From Ochotona curzoniae (lineage: Eukaryota > Chordata > Mammalia > Lagomorpha > Ochotonidae): a stretch of 64,000 nucleotides of DNA. The position numbers were made by a program, and so were the translations under genes. The stretch lies in NCBI RefSeq assembly GCF_017591425.1, contig NW_024464918.1, positions 27,122,001-27,186,000 on the forward strand. Reading direction: 5' to 3'. Positions 34,746-45,949 of this stretch are shown piece by piece. The notes under the pieces are model-generated. The model was not told where the DNA came from and ran no database searches. It saw only the letters and a list, made by a program, of their open reading frames with translations. Numbering within the stretch: the stretch's first letter is position 1; every line of letters starts with the position of its first letter.

Positions 34746-36892
34746 CAAATGAGACAGTAGCGAGGCGGAATCAGAATTGGATGGTGTTCATTAAGCAACT
34801 AGTTTGAGGAAGTTGTCGCCGGAGTGTGTGAAGGCTGGCGATGATCTTGGTGCACAAACCTTAAACCAGCTGCGGGGCGACACTGGGCGAGCGGGAAGCT
34901 TCAGGGAGAGGAGCTGGCCGTCAAGGGCTGGGCTTCCAACGCCGGTGAGGTCCTAGCACGGGCTGTGATAGACAGCCGAGTTCTCCTGCCCCCAGGGAGC
35001 CACCACCAGCTCTGCGTTTGGAGGGGGACACAGAAACGGCAGAAAAAGTGAAAATGCATCTAACGCGTGAAAGGGCGGGCACGCGGGAAGCAGGGCTAAA
35101 GGAAACCGACGTTCTTGCATTTAGATAAAGAAGAAAAGGCAAAGAAAGCAGAAGGCATTTCCTCACACAGGCTCCAGTGAGAGGTGTCGCTCCCCGGAGA
35201 GGGGACGCCATGCCACGGGAGTCCTCCAGCCCTACTGCAAGGGCCAGGGGCCAGAAGCCGGGGGGGGCCAGGCAGGGAGAAGGTAGCAGCCACCCAGCTC
35301 CCAGCAGAGCCTGCAGAGCTGCCGACACCCCTGCTGTTCATGCTTTTATCGTTTGCAATGAAAGACGGTGATGTGTGTGCGTGGTATTGATTGTGCCTCT
35401 TAGATTTTTATGTCGTTGTGGAAAGCAGCAATTATGCTCGCCTGCTCTGAAGGGAGCAAACGGCCCTGGGGGAAGACCACGCAGGGTCTGGATGGCTTAA
35501 GAGGCAGCTCAACGGGCACCTTCCCTCCCCACCCCACCCCACCCCCACACTTAGGAGCTGGAGTCCAGGCAGGCAGGATGGCCGGGAGCTCATTGCGTCC
35601 TCAGCCCCAGCTTCAGGTTTATACTAAGTGCCTGTAGGGTGGCAAGCACTCCAGCCGCTGCCACATCTCCCTCTGGAAGCTTTTCGGTGAATGCCAGGGT
35701 AGGTCAGGGTGGACGCTGGTCCAGATGTTTAGTGGAATTCTCCCATACCGAGGAGTGTCTACCCTTTCCCTGCCATGCAGTACCCAGCATGTGACCCTTG
35801 GCTTGCTCCTCATGGTCGCAAGGTGGCTGCTGCTGCTCCTGTCTGCCATTGGGATCCACAGGAGGAGTGAAGAGAGAAGGCCAGATCCTTCTCCAGCCAG
35901 ACCCGTTCTGTTTAGTTTTGGGTCGATTCTGTTCCTGGAACACCCTCACTGAGACCCCCACTTCCAGCTCATTGGTCAGCTCTGGGTCATATGCTATGAA
36001 GGGATGGGGAAATAGTCCTGGCGGCCCCCCAAAGCAAGAGGAAGTGAAGAGGAAGGAGCCACCTTCAGGGCTGTGCACCCAGAAACAGCAAAAACTTGGG
36101 GCCGCAACTAGAAGCAGCAGAACTGGGCCTAGAGCCCAAGTCTGTGCATCTCATTTGTCATACTCTGGTGCTTCCATCATGCCATCTGGGCGGAGAGAGG
36201 AGGTGCTACAGCAGCTGCCAGCAGCTGCAGGTGGAGTCCCAGCTTTCTTAGACACCTCCCAGCATCCAGCCACAACCCTCCCCTCAGGGCTCCTGGACCC
36301 TGCCCCACAGCCTTGGGCACCCCACACACTCTGTCACCCTCCAAAGCCAGCGTGAGTGTCGCCTCCTCCCACCTTCTGACTTTTTCACTTGGTCCCTCTG
36401 TACCTGGGACGGCTTGAGATGCCAGGACCCACCTTCTAGAACGGACCCCCTAACAGGACAGCGTGTCCATCAGCTTTTCATCGCTTGAAGCTGATTAGAG
36501 GGGAGGTTCATCTTGGCTTGCAGTCACAGCCCAAGGTCAGGCCGGGTGACCGACAAGGACGATGGACGGAGGAATATGTGAGAGGGCAAACCATCACGTG
36601 GGGAGTCAGGGAGCAGACTGGCCGCCAGGACCACATGTCTGTCTGCGCTCAGCACCACGAGTGAACCACGGGCTCTGTCTGATGACTTGATCTAACACCA
36701 TCACCTTCCCCAGGACACCACGGCCGATGAGGTCTGCACCTTCAACCCGTGTACCATGAGTGTGGTTCCAAGAACTAACAACACAGGGCTTTGGGGACCA
36801 GGCCTCTAGGGGGACACCCAAACTTATATGCTGGCTGCACAGGGGCAGACAATAAACAGCAAACAATGAGACCACATAAAAAGGGATTGCCC
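34746..36892. other. Unique intergenic block
   Basis: No gene is recognised. A moderately CpG-rich part lies at 34850-35330, followed by ATCGTTTGCAATGAAAGACG and GAAAGCAGCAATTATGCTCG near 35350-35450. A (CCCCA)n tract lies at about 35527-35550. Confidence 0.4.
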
Positions 36893-37230
36893 TTGGACAC
36901 AGGATGATGGCTCAATTGGCTAATCCTCTTTCTCAAGCTCCAGGATCCCATATGGGCACTGGTTCATACTCCAGCCACTCCACTTTCCATCCAGATCCCT
37001 GCTTGTGGCCTAGGTAAGCAGTGGAGGACGGCCCAAAGTCTTGGGACCCTGCACCCACACAGGTGACCCAAAAGAGGTTCCTGGCTCCAGACTTTGGATC
37101 AGCTCAACTCCAGCCATTGAAGCCATTTAGGGAGCAACCCAGCAGATGTAAGATCTTTCTCTCTTCTCAGTGTAAATCTGATCTACCTTTCCAATAAAAG
37201 TAAATAAATCTTTAAAAAAAAAAAAAAAAG
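36893..37230 (+). mobile_element. C-type SINE
   Basis: TTGGACACAGGATGATGGCT opens it. CTACCTTTCCAATAAAAGTA and a long poly(A) close it. Confidence 0.88.
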
Positions 37231-37306
37231 CCCAGAACAGTAGCCAACTGGCTAAGGTCCTAGCCTTATAGGCGCCAGGATCCCCTATGGGTGCCAGTTC
37301 ATGTAC
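37231..37306 (+). mobile_element. C-type SINE, 5' head only
   Basis: AGCCCAGAACAGTAGCCAAC through GGTGCCAGTTCATGT covers only the tRNA-like head. The preceding SINE probably inserted upstream of it. Confidence 0.75.
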
Positions 37307-38021
37307 AGTCATATCCCCAGGTGCCAGGAAGGTAGTGTGGCCCACTCTGCATGGAAAGGGCGAGTGAAGCTTCAGAAACTCCTCCTCCTCAAATGTGTGC
37401 CTCGACCTGATGAGGCACGAGGACCTGCAAACCCTGAGCCAGCTGGGCAGGAGGGAGGGAGCCGGGTCCTGTCACAGGTGCCTGCAGGAGCATACCCTCC
37501 CTGCTTCCTGGGAACTGCTGTCAGAGTCTCTGCCACCGGCTTGAGTCAGGGTGGCGGTGGGGAGGGGGGAGACCCCTGTCGGAAAACTGAGAGAGTGAGG
37601 AAGAAAAGAAAGAACAACACTGTTGGCCTTGCAGGTGGAACAGGGAAGCAGGCTCAGGCAGCTGCAAGGAGAATGATGCTTCCCCAGGACCCGCAGGAGG
37701 AAGGCAGCCCAAACAAAGCTCCGTGAAGCTTAGTCCAGCGAGACCAGGTTGGAACCGGGGGCCTACAGAAGGTATGCTTTATTTGAACCCCTCAATTCCA
37801 CAGCCATGGGAAGCTAACTAATCCCGAGGGGTTTTTCTACAGGGTCAAGGAAGGTGGCAGGAATGAAGGAATGACTCCCTCTGCAGTCACATTGCTCCTG
37901 GTTACATACTCTTTGTCTTGATACAGCTGTAGGGATCCAGGGATTACCCAAGACCCAGCAGGGGCTAAGTCCTCAGAAAGTTCAACACTCCTAGCACCAT
38001 TGAATGTTACGTCTATGTGCA
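37307..38021. other. Unique intergenic sequence
   Basis: A 141-codon frame (37301-37726) has no recognisable motif. No repeat is seen. Confidence 0.35.
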
Positions 38022-38165
38022 CACCCAGGCTTCTGGCTTTAGGCTAGACTGGCTCCAGATGTTGTGGCCAATTAGGGAAAGAGCCAGAGGATAAAAGATT
38101 TCTCTGTCTCTCCTTCTATCTCTAATTCTGCCTTTCATATAGAAGTAGATAAAATCTTTTTTGAA
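38022..38165 (+). mobile_element. C-type SINE, 3' part
   Basis: CAGGCTTCTGGCTTTAGGCT through CTGCCTTTCATATAGAAGTA is the 3' third of an older copy. Confidence 0.72.
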
Positions 38166-38177
38166 AAATGAGTAATT

Positions 38178-38513
38178 GAGGCTGGCACAATGGCTCAACT
38201 AGCTAATCCTCCACCTCCAAGCATTGGCATCCCATGTGGGCGCTGGTTTGTCGCCCTGCTGCTCCACTTCCCATCCAGCTCCCTGCTTGTGGCCTGGGAA
38301 GGCAGCAGAGGATGGCCCAAGTTTTTGTGTCTCTGTATCTACATAGGAGACCCAGAAGAGGTTCCTGGCTCCTGGCTTCAGATCAGCTCAGCTGCAGCTG
38401 GTGCGGCCATTTGGGTAGTAAACCAGCAGATGGAAGATCTTCCTCTCTATCTCTCCTTTTCTCTGTATATCTGCCTTCTCTTGAACAATAAATAAATCTT
38501 AAAGAAAAACAAA
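38178..38513 (+). mobile_element. C-type SINE
   Basis: GAGGCTGGCACAATGGCTCA opens a complete copy ending AACAATAAATAAATCTTAAAG. Confidence 0.92.
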
Positions 38514-38594
38514 GGGATGAGTAATCACCCACTGAGATGCTTTGAGCATTTATAAAGCGGTTTTGATAAGAACACAGACATTCGGGCGGGGATG

Positions 38595-39045
38595 TTTGGA
38601 GCACCATGAAAAATGGACATGTTTCGCAGCCTGGTGGTGCCCGTTGGCATTCCCACCTGCAGCAATCCACGAGCAGCCCACTGGCTTTGCACCCTTGTCA
38701 GTGCCCGCCATTGTCTTGCTATCCCAACAGGTACATAGCTGAGACATCCCTTTGCAGGCTAATGATATTGAACTTCTCTTCAAGTGTTCATTGACCATCC
38801 CTAGATCCTCTGTGGTGAAGCACCTATTTAAATATTTTACCCAGCTTGTAATTGGTTTCTTTATTTCCTTCTTGCAGTGTTTTGAGGGTTCTTTACAAAC
38901 TCTAGATCCAAATCCTTTGCTGTAAATGTGATTTGCAAATATTTTCTCCAAATCTGCAGCTTGACTTTCCACTCTCTGAGCAGTCAGTCTCTCAGCGCAG
39001 GCTTTCGTTTGGATGAGGCACAATGAATCCTGCAATGGAGTGTGC
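38595..39045 (-). mobile_element. L1M LINE 3' region, interrupted
   Basis: Read on the plus strand, TGATATTGAACTTCTCTTCA, GTGGTGAAGCACCTATTTAA, GGGTTCTTTACAAACTCTAG and GATTTGCAAATATTTTCTCC follow the reverse of the L1M 3' region in correct order. A minus-strand SINE splits it from a continuation at 39316. Confidence 0.85.
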
Positions 39046-39315
39046 TTTTAAAAAAAGAAAACGTGTTTATTTACTTGAAAGGCATCATTTCCGCAAGAAG
39101 GAGGGACAGAGAGAAATCTTCCATCTGCAGAGTCGCTCCTCCTATGCCCACAAGACTCAGGACTCAGAGAACCCAAGACTAATGCCAGGGAGCCACCCTG
39201 CAGCTCTCACGGGCGGTGGCAAGAGCTCCCAGGCACATCAGCAGGAAGCTGGAGTGGAACCCACACTCTGAAATGAAATGTGGGCATCGCAAGCAGCAAC
39301 TTAACCAGCTCCTGC
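39046..39315 (-). mobile_element. C-type SINE inserted in L1M
   Basis: AAAACGTGTTTATTTACTTG is the reversed tail and GCAACTTAACCAGCTCCTGCA the head. GTGTGCTTTTA on its left and GTGTGCTTTGATG on its right look like the duplicated target. Confidence 0.82.
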
Positions 39316-39490
39316 AGTGTGCTTTGATGTCACGTCCCAGGTTGCAAAGATTGTCTATCATTGCTTCCAGAAGTTTGCTGTACAATTTATTTAGAGTTAA
39401 ACTTTGTATTAAGGTGTAAGTTCACATCTATTTTCTTGCTTGTGCAGATATTCCATTTTAATTGATCTATTTTGAATTATTTTTTTTTTA
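39316..39490 (-). mobile_element. L1M LINE 3' region, continuation
   Basis: GCTTTGATGTCACGTCCCAG, CAGATATTCCATTTTAATTG and GATCTATTTTGAATTATTTT continue the reversed L1M pattern. Confidence 0.65.
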
Positions 39491-39704
39491 CCATAAATCT
39501 CTTTTTTTTGAAGTTGTTGCTCCAGGAAGCCCAATAGACAAGGTTGAGCTTTCCCCTACTTAGGGTTCATATGTTATCATCCCATGGGAAACACAGATAC
39601 CTTCCCACTGTACAGTCCTTCCATCCTCCCTCCTTCATGTTACATCACTTTGTCTTCTCTAGTACATCAACATTCATTGAAAATCCCATTGGGGAATATT
39701 ATAT

Positions 39705-40020
39705 CTTTTTTAAAGATTTACTTATTTTTCTTGGAAAAGCAGATTTATAGAGAGAAAGAGATACAAAGGGGAAAGCTCTTCCGTCCACTGGCTCACTCTC
39801 TCAGTGCCAGAGCTGAGCTGATCCGAAGCCAGGAACCCCTTCCAGGTCTTCCAGGAAGGTGCAGGGTCCCCAGGCTTTGGGCCAGCCTCTGCTGCTTTCC
39901 CAGGCCACAGGCAGGGAGCTGGGAGGGAGGTGGAGCAGCCAGGATACAAGCCATTGCCCGTATGGGATCCCGGCGTGTGTACGGTGAGGATTTAACCACT
40001 GAGCCATCATGCCAGGCCCA
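39705..40020 (-). mobile_element. C-type SINE, minus strand
   Basis: TTTTAAAGATTTACTTATTT is the reversed tail and CACTGAGCCATCATGCCAGG the head. The copy is complete. Confidence 0.92.
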
Positions 40021-40388
40021 GACAATATTGTATCTTTTGTAGTTATTTTCATCCATCAAACACATCTTCAGGTGTTCACCAGAAGAAAAGCAGTGTATTA
40101 TGTCCCTAAGAGTAGCTGCCAGGTCTGCTGCTCTCCATTTATCTCCGATGTGCTCGTCTTCCTTTCTTGTCTGCTAGCAATCTTCTCATGCTCATCTCCC
40201 AGCAGCAGGCACCCTCAGCAGGCCTTCATCTGGCAGTGTCTTTACTTGACCTGCGTGGCCGAAGAGTCTGAATGCGTAGCTGTTTTCTTTAAGCACGTTA
40301 ACCATGCTGCTCCATTTCCTTCTCTGGCCTTTACAATTACTGAGTGATCTGGTCACATGAAATTCTGTCCTCCTGGAAGAACTACATC
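40021..40388. other. Unique intergenic sequence
   Basis: This is AT-moderate sequence with a 112-codon frame at 40009-40347 that shows no domain. No repeat is assigned. Confidence 0.35.
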
Positions 40389-40650
40389 AGGGCCCGTGCA
40401 GTGGCTTTCAGGTTAATCCCATAGGGGCACCAGTTAGTGTCCTGCTACTCCACTTTCAATTCAGCTCCCTGCTGATGGCCTAGGAATGCAGCAGAGGATG
40501 GCACCGGGTGGGGGGGGGCCCAGAAGAAGCACCTGGATCCCAGTTTTGGACCAGCTCAGCTCTGGCCATATGGCCTTTTGGGGAGTGAACCAGCTGGTAG
40601 AAGATCTCCCTCTATATTTCTGACTTTCAAATAAAAACCAAATATTTGTG
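40389..40650 (+). mobile_element. C-type SINE, head degraded
   Basis: CAGGGCCCGTGCAGTGGCTT opens it and a G-run replaces the CCCTGCACCC part. GACTTTCAAATAAAAACC precedes the microsatellite. Confidence 0.8.
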
Positions 40651-40712
40651 GAAAGAAAGAAAGAGAAGAAAGAAAGAAAGAGAGAGAGAAAGAAAGAAAG
40701 AGAGAGAGAGAG

Positions 40713-40759
<47 letters not shown>

Positions 40760-40761
40760 AA
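40651..40761. repeat. (GAAA)n microsatellite seeded by a SINE tail
   Basis: About 110 bp of GAAA repeats with GAGA interruptions directly follow the SINE 3' end. Both strands remain open across it, which explains long Ser/Phe/Leu-rich frames. Confidence 0.95.
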
Positions 40762-41477
40762 TTGATCTTGTCTTCCCGTGATTGCCATGCATCATGACAC
40801 CTGCCTCGCTCCAGTACCTTTTTAGTTGACACGATGCTCACACACACATCCTGTGCTAGAGCCACCATGGGCATGCCCCTCTTGGAACAACACAAGACCC
40901 AACCTTCCTGCTCAAAGATGCTTTGCAACCACTTGGTCTCTCTTTAAGGCTGTGGGATGCTGGCAGGAATCTAAACAGAAAAGCTTCAGTTCCCCGTCTG
41001 TGAGACAAGGGCAGTTGCAGGAGGGTAACAAGCAGCAGGTGCAGCAACGTCTCTGAAACTTCTGGCTTCAGAGAAGGCATAGCTACCCCTGCCCTTATTA
41101 AGAATACTGATTTGATTGCAGGTAAAGTCAGGGAGTTGCAAGCTATAGCGATACACTGTCCGGATCCTGTCCCCCAACCCCCCCAAAAAAAACCAACTGA
41201 CAGATCCGGGGCTCCCAAAATCCACGGGTGGCAGGCTGGAACATGAGGAGAGGAATGACAGGCCTGGGCTCCCAGCTGAGGTCCCTGCCTGCCCCCAGCC
41301 CCACAGGGTGGGAAGACAGCCTCACAGGCTCCTGCTGCGCGAGGCAGCACCACCACTCATCTCCCTGAAGATCATCCAATGGGAATCTGTCTAGAAGGAA
41401 GCGGTTGCTTAATGAACTGGGGGTGGGGGTTATGAATTCTGGAAAGCCCCCACTCCCCCACAAACAACCCTCTCTCC
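40762..41477. other. Unique intergenic sequence
   Basis: No gene is recognised. A CCCCCCAAAAAAAACC run lies near 41176. Confidence 0.35.
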
Positions 41478-41640
41478 TTTTGAGACCTCGGGCGGTTCAC
41501 TTAATCTCCATGCAACTCTGTTTGCTCATCCTGAAGATACAGCTGATGGTATGAACTGAAAATTTTGCCAATAATGTCAGAAAAGAATTATAACGCAGGA
41601 TCAGGCACTGAGCTGGTACTGAGTGATCAAACAGCATCAT
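41478..41640 (+). mobile_element. MIR SINE fragment
   Basis: GAGACCTCGGGCGGTTCACT, TAATCTCCATGCAACTCTGT and GCAGGATCAGGCACTGAGCT follow the MIR body order. Confidence 0.62.
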
Positions 41641-42739
41641 GATTACAAGTGGCTGCTCAGTCAATCCTTGCCCACAGCCTGTGGGCCTTATTGACCTCAC
41701 TCTTCAGGGAGACTCTCCCGGAGGGGGTGGGTACAGGCGTCATGGCGCGGGGGCCTTGGATCAGAACACAGCAGGGGCCGTCTCTCATGCTGACTTCATT
41801 CCCAGACAAACACTTTCTCATAGCCATGAGCAAGTGGAGGGTGGTCCAGCCACCACCACCCACACCAGGGGACACACCCAAATGTGTGCAGCTGACCGGA
41901 TGCGTGGCCATTTCAGAGCGAGGTCCAGGAGGAGCCTCCTGGGCCTGGGCCCTTGCAGGTGCTGGCTGCCGGTAAAGTGGGCTCCCTCACGTGTGCAAAA
42001 GTGCCTGCTGGTAGCACGTACCTGTCCTGCTATATGGTTTCCTCCTGGAAAAAAAAAAAAAAAAACATCAGTTACATGCAAGAGCCTGTCAGGATGAGAA
42101 ATTGGCCAAAGAACCCACCCACCTGTGGGCTGGGGAGAAGATTGACAGCCGGAGCCCTGAGCAGAAACAAGGCTGGTCTCACCTGGCAAGCACGCAGCCG
42201 AGGCCAGCTGGGCAGGGCTGAGCTGCCAGTAAAGCAGGAAGCCTGGGGTTTGGGGAACAGCCGAGCCAAGCAGCCAAGCGGGTCCTCGTGGCCCCTGGCA
42301 GCAGGGGGCAGGAGGTGATGACACTCATTCTCTCCCCACCCCGCCCCCACGTAAGAAAAAACTGTAGCAAGAGAACCTGGGGGAAACAGTGCGATTGATT
42401 GTGTCGTTCTGGCGTTTGAGGGAAGAAAGGAGAAGAGCGGGGAATCAAATGATCAGACAGGGTCCTTTTAAGGAGCTGCTGCTTTAATTTATTTTCTTAT
42501 ATTTTGTCAATAGCTGTTGTTTTCTTGCTAAACGAGTGCTGCACTTAATAAATGGATTTTATCCAGGCAAAACAAACATGCTCATTTCATACTTTTCCTG
42601 AAAGTTACTTAAAATGTGGTGAGCGGCTAAGCTGGACCCCATAGCCTGATTATCAACAGAGAAGGGTGGCAGGTGGAGGGGGAACCCTACCTTGAACAGG
42701 TGGTCAGGGAACCTGCAGGGGGTCCCCAGATGGGCTTTT
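41641..42739. other. Unique intergenic sequence
   Basis: No gene is recognised. A poly(A) run lies near 42049-42065. The AT-rich part at 42475-42620 (TTTAATTTATTTTCTTATAT, GCACTTAATAAATGGATTTT) contrasts with its GC-rich surroundings and could be a conserved non-coding element. Confidence 0.35.
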
Positions 42740-43382
42740 AAAGCTCAAGGGAAGCGCAGCAGTTACCCCCTTGGACCACCTGTGTCCCACCTTCACCTTG
42801 GAGTGCCTGAGTTCAAGTCCAGGCTCCATTCCAGATTCTATAGCCCTCTGCTCATGTATACCCTCGTTCAGATCTGGATGGAGATCCTGGTTCCTGGCTC
42901 CTGGCCCTTGGCTCCTGGTTCCTAGATCTTGACACTTCACTGTTGGTTCCTGGTTTCTGGCTCCTGGCTCCTGGCTCTTGGTTTCTGGCTCTTGGCTCCT
43001 GGTTCCTAGATATTGGTTCCTGGCTCTTGCTTCTTGACTCTTGGCTCCTGGTTCTTGGATCTTGGCTCTTGGCCTGTGGCTCCTGACTCGTTGCTCCCAG
43101 TATCTGGTTCCTGGCTCCTGGCCACTTGCTCCTGGCTCCTGGCTCCTAGCTCCTGGCTCCTGGCTTCTGGTTCTTGGCTCCTGGCTCCTGATTCTTGGCT
43201 CCTGGCTCCTGATTCTTGGCTCCTGGCTTCTGCTCCCTGGCTCCTGGCTCCTAGCTCCTGGCTCTTGGCTCCTGGCCCTTGGTTCCTGGCTCCTGGTTCC
43301 AGCCTGGGAATGGGGCCATTTGGGGAGTGAAGCAGAGGATGAAAAGTCTCTCAATCATTTTATCTTTCAAATAAAACAACAA
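42740..43382 (+). mobile_element. C-type SINE with an internal expanded heptamer array
   Basis: The 5' part (CACCTTGGAGTGCCTGAGTT, CCAGGCTCCATTCCAGATTC) and the 3' part (GGGGCCATTTGGGGAGTGAA, TTTATCTTTCAAATAAAAC) are ordinary older SINE sequence. Between them, the short CTCCTGGCTCCTGGC motif of the normal SINE is expanded to about 415 bp. Confidence 0.85.
42885..43300. repeat. CTCCTGG heptamer array inside a SINE
   Basis: About 59 heptamers of the forms CTCCTGG, TTCCTGG, CTCTTGG and TTCTTGG alternate. Because seven nucleotides times three is 21, all frames repeat every seven residues and stay open (RSQEPGA on the minus strand). This explains a 216-codon frame at 42704-43354. Confidence 0.93.
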
Positions 43383-44252
43383 TGAAGCTCCTGGGACTGG
43401 ATAACACAGCTATCGGAGGCTCAGCCCAGCACTTCCACACAGCCTGCCAGCGACCCCTCGTGACCTTCCCCCCTTCCCCCACTGCACCCTCTATGTCTCT
43501 GCTTCCTGCACATGCAAGGCAAAATCCCACCTCAGCCTCTCAACCCCACCCGATCACTACCACTCATTCGCTGGTTCGTTCATTCACTCATCCATTCATC
43601 CATGTGTTGAAAAGGTACTATCATCAACCCATCTTACACCACATGCTGATCTTGGCATAGCACAGTGAACATGACCAAGGTGCAAACAGAGGAAGAAAGA
43701 GAAGGGAGGACGGGACGGGGTCCTGAGCCACTCTCAGTGGATGTGGCACTGAAAAATGGCCTGACCTCTAACCCTCACATTCCCAGAGTCTCTCTGGTAA
43801 GGGGAAGGCAAAGGCAGGTTGGGGGTCTCTTCCCCATTTATAAACTTTAGCAGAGTGAGGGGACCCAAGCAGTGCAGGCTGGGGTGATGGGGTGGAGGTG
43901 CAGGACCGGGGTCCCCAATTCAAACCTTGGAGCAGAGCCATACCACATCCCCCTGCAACCCGCACCTTGGACTGTTCCTCCTGCTGAGCCACCACCAGCC
44001 CCACCATCACTACCCCCGCCCATGTCCGACCCCACCCCTGCAGGATGGGCCCCCTCATGGCTTCCCCTTCAATCAGACACCTTGGACCTTGGAAAGCTCT
44101 CGGGTTGGCTCCCCCTTCTTGTCCCTGACCATGGCAGCCCCTTCTCCTCACTGGGGACTCAGCTTCCTCTGGGTTTCCCTCTAAAGAAGTCCCAAAGTAT
44201 TCTTGCCTTACTATTTATTTTTCCTAAATTATCTTCTTAAGAAGATTTAGAG
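43383..44252. other. Unique sequence with an old repeat scrap
   Basis: GTTCGTTCATTCACTCATCC and GCATAGCACAGTGAACATGA at 43570-43690 resemble the same old repeat type as 20560-20870. No gene is recognised. Confidence 0.4.
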
Positions 44253-44564
44253 TTAGGACCTGGCACAATAGCCTAGTGGCTAAACTCCTCGCCTTGCACA
44301 TGGCAGGATCCCGTACGGGCAGTGGTTCATGTTCCAGTGGCTCCACCTCCCTTCCAGCCTAGGAAAGCAGTCGAGGACAGCCCAAAATCTTGGGACCCTA
44401 CACCTGCATGGGAGACCCAGAAGGAGCTCCTGGCTCCTGGCTTCAGATCAGCTCAGCTCTGGCAGCTCTGGCCATTGTGGAGACCAGGAAGTGAACCAGC
44501 AAGTGGAAGACCTTTGTCTCTTCTCTGTGTAAATATGTCTTTCCAATAAAAATAAATAAACCTT
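44253..44564 (+). mobile_element. C-type SINE
   Basis: GTTAGGACCTGGCACAATAG opens it and TCCAATAAAAATAAATAAAC closes it. The GTGGCCTGGG block is shortened. Confidence 0.88.
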
Positions 44565-44572
44565 AAGAATTA

Positions 44573-44913
44573 TTTTTTTTGGTTTATTTTTATTATTATT
44601 TTTTTTTTATTGGAAAGGCGGATATACAGAGAGGAGAGACAGAGAGGAAGATCTTCCGTCTGATGATTCACTCCCCAAGTGAGTACAACGGCCGATGCTA
44701 TGCTGATCCGAAGCCAGGAGCCTCTTCCGGGTCTCCCACGCGGGTGCAGGGTCCCAAGGCTTTGGGCCGTCCTCGACTGCTTTCCCAGGCCACAGGCAGG
44801 GAGCTGGATGGGAAGCGGGGCTGCCGGGATTAGAACCGGCACCCATATGGGATCCTGGGCGTGCAAGGTGAGGACCTTAACCACTTGCGCCACTGCGCCA
44901 CTGCGCCAGGCCC
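44573..44913 (-). mobile_element. Young C-type SINE, minus strand
   Basis: It is nearly intact, with AACCGGCACCCATATGGGAT and CACTGCGCCACTGCGCC duplicated at the head. The target-site duplication AAGAATTA lies at 44565-44572 and 44914-44921. It inserted at the tail of the previous SINE. Confidence 0.93.
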
Positions 44914-44924
44914 AAGAATTAATT

Positions 44925-45050
44925 TTTTTTTTAAATTAAAGAGAGAAAGAAATTGATCCTCCATCTGCTGATTTACCCTCCTAGGAAGCAAGGGGACTTC
45001 CTCTGGGTGTCCCATGAGGGTGCAGGGGCCCAAGCAATTCTCACACCCCA
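44925..45050 (-). mobile_element. C-type SINE, 3' fragment, minus strand
   Basis: GAAATTGATCCTCCATCTGC and CTCTGGGTGTCCCATGAGGG mark a reversed 3' half. The head is missing. Confidence 0.68.
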
Positions 45051-45139
45051 TAGAGTGAGTGCCTGGATCAGGTGGCTGGTCCCTCCCAGCTCCAGGTTGT
45101 CTGCCCTTGGAGGCAGCTGTGATAACTCAGTAACAGTTC

Positions 45140-45262
45140 TTACCAGTCATGTGGGAAAGCTGAGTTGAGTTCCCAGCTCTTGGCCTTGCCCCTGGCCACT
45201 GTGGCCACTCGGGGAGTGAACCAGAGGTCGCAAGTTCAGTCGGCCCATCTCGGGGAATGTTC
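45140..45262 (+). mobile_element. C-type SINE fragment
   Basis: CATGTGGGAAAGCTGAGTTG through CACTCGGGGAGTGAACCAGA is the 3' middle of an old copy. Confidence 0.6.
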
Positions 45263-45429
45263 TAGAAATGGGAGCCATATTTATTTTGCTAAGCCCAACA
45301 AAGGTCCAAGTGCTGATGAAGATGAAAACACGTGAACATGGGGAAGAGGACACGGCTCCCCGCTCGTCCAGAGCCCTGGTCAAACAAGGGACTGCTCAAC
45401 AGCAGCCTTCCTGCTTGAGCTTTACTGCT

Positions 45430-45585
45430 TGGGAGACTCAGCGATACCATTCTGGACGTGTGCTTCCACTGTGGCCATCGCTCAGTGAACCAGGGGAGTG
45501 AACCAGAGGTTGCAAGCGTTCTGTGTCTCTCTGTGTCTGTCTCTCACCTATTTCTTTGCCTGTCAGATATATTTTTTGAACACTC
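45430..45585 (+). mobile_element. C-type SINE, 3' fragment
   Basis: GGGGAGTGAACCAGAGGTTG and the (TCTG)n-like stretch ending GCCTGTCAGATATATTTTTT mark another 3' scrap with the same AGTGAACCAGAGGT signature as the fragment at 45140. Confidence 0.62.
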
Positions 45586-45949
45586 ATGAAAAACGCATAG
45601 GACTAACTGTTGCATAAATCTCCAATTGTTTGCATCAAGATAATCTTTTAATCCCATTTCCATGAACTTTTTGAAGTACTGGGGAGCTCAAGAGAGAGAA
45701 GGCAGCTTAGCAGTTGCCCCCTCTGGAGAGGGTAGCAGGGACTGGGATTGGGGCTGGCAGTCGCAGGGGTGTGCACCTGCTAACTGTCCCTCAGTCTCAG
45801 AAGGAGGGTGGGTCTTATCACAACTTAAGCAAGACAAAGCATTCGACAGCTGGCTGGCTGCGGTCTCCTCAAGGGCCTTCCTGGCTCCCCAGCCCAGGGC
45901 CCTGGCTCCCCACCTTCCCCTCTATCTCCCGCTCCCCCCAGGGTCCCCT
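45586..45949. other. Unique intergenic sequence
   Basis: No gene or repeat is recognised. Confidence 0.35.

Noticed and set aside
42704..43354. 216-codon minus-strand frame with a repeated SQEPGAR pattern
   Set aside because: It is the seven-nucleotide SINE-internal array read in a seven-residue cycle. No start context or conserved flank supports it.
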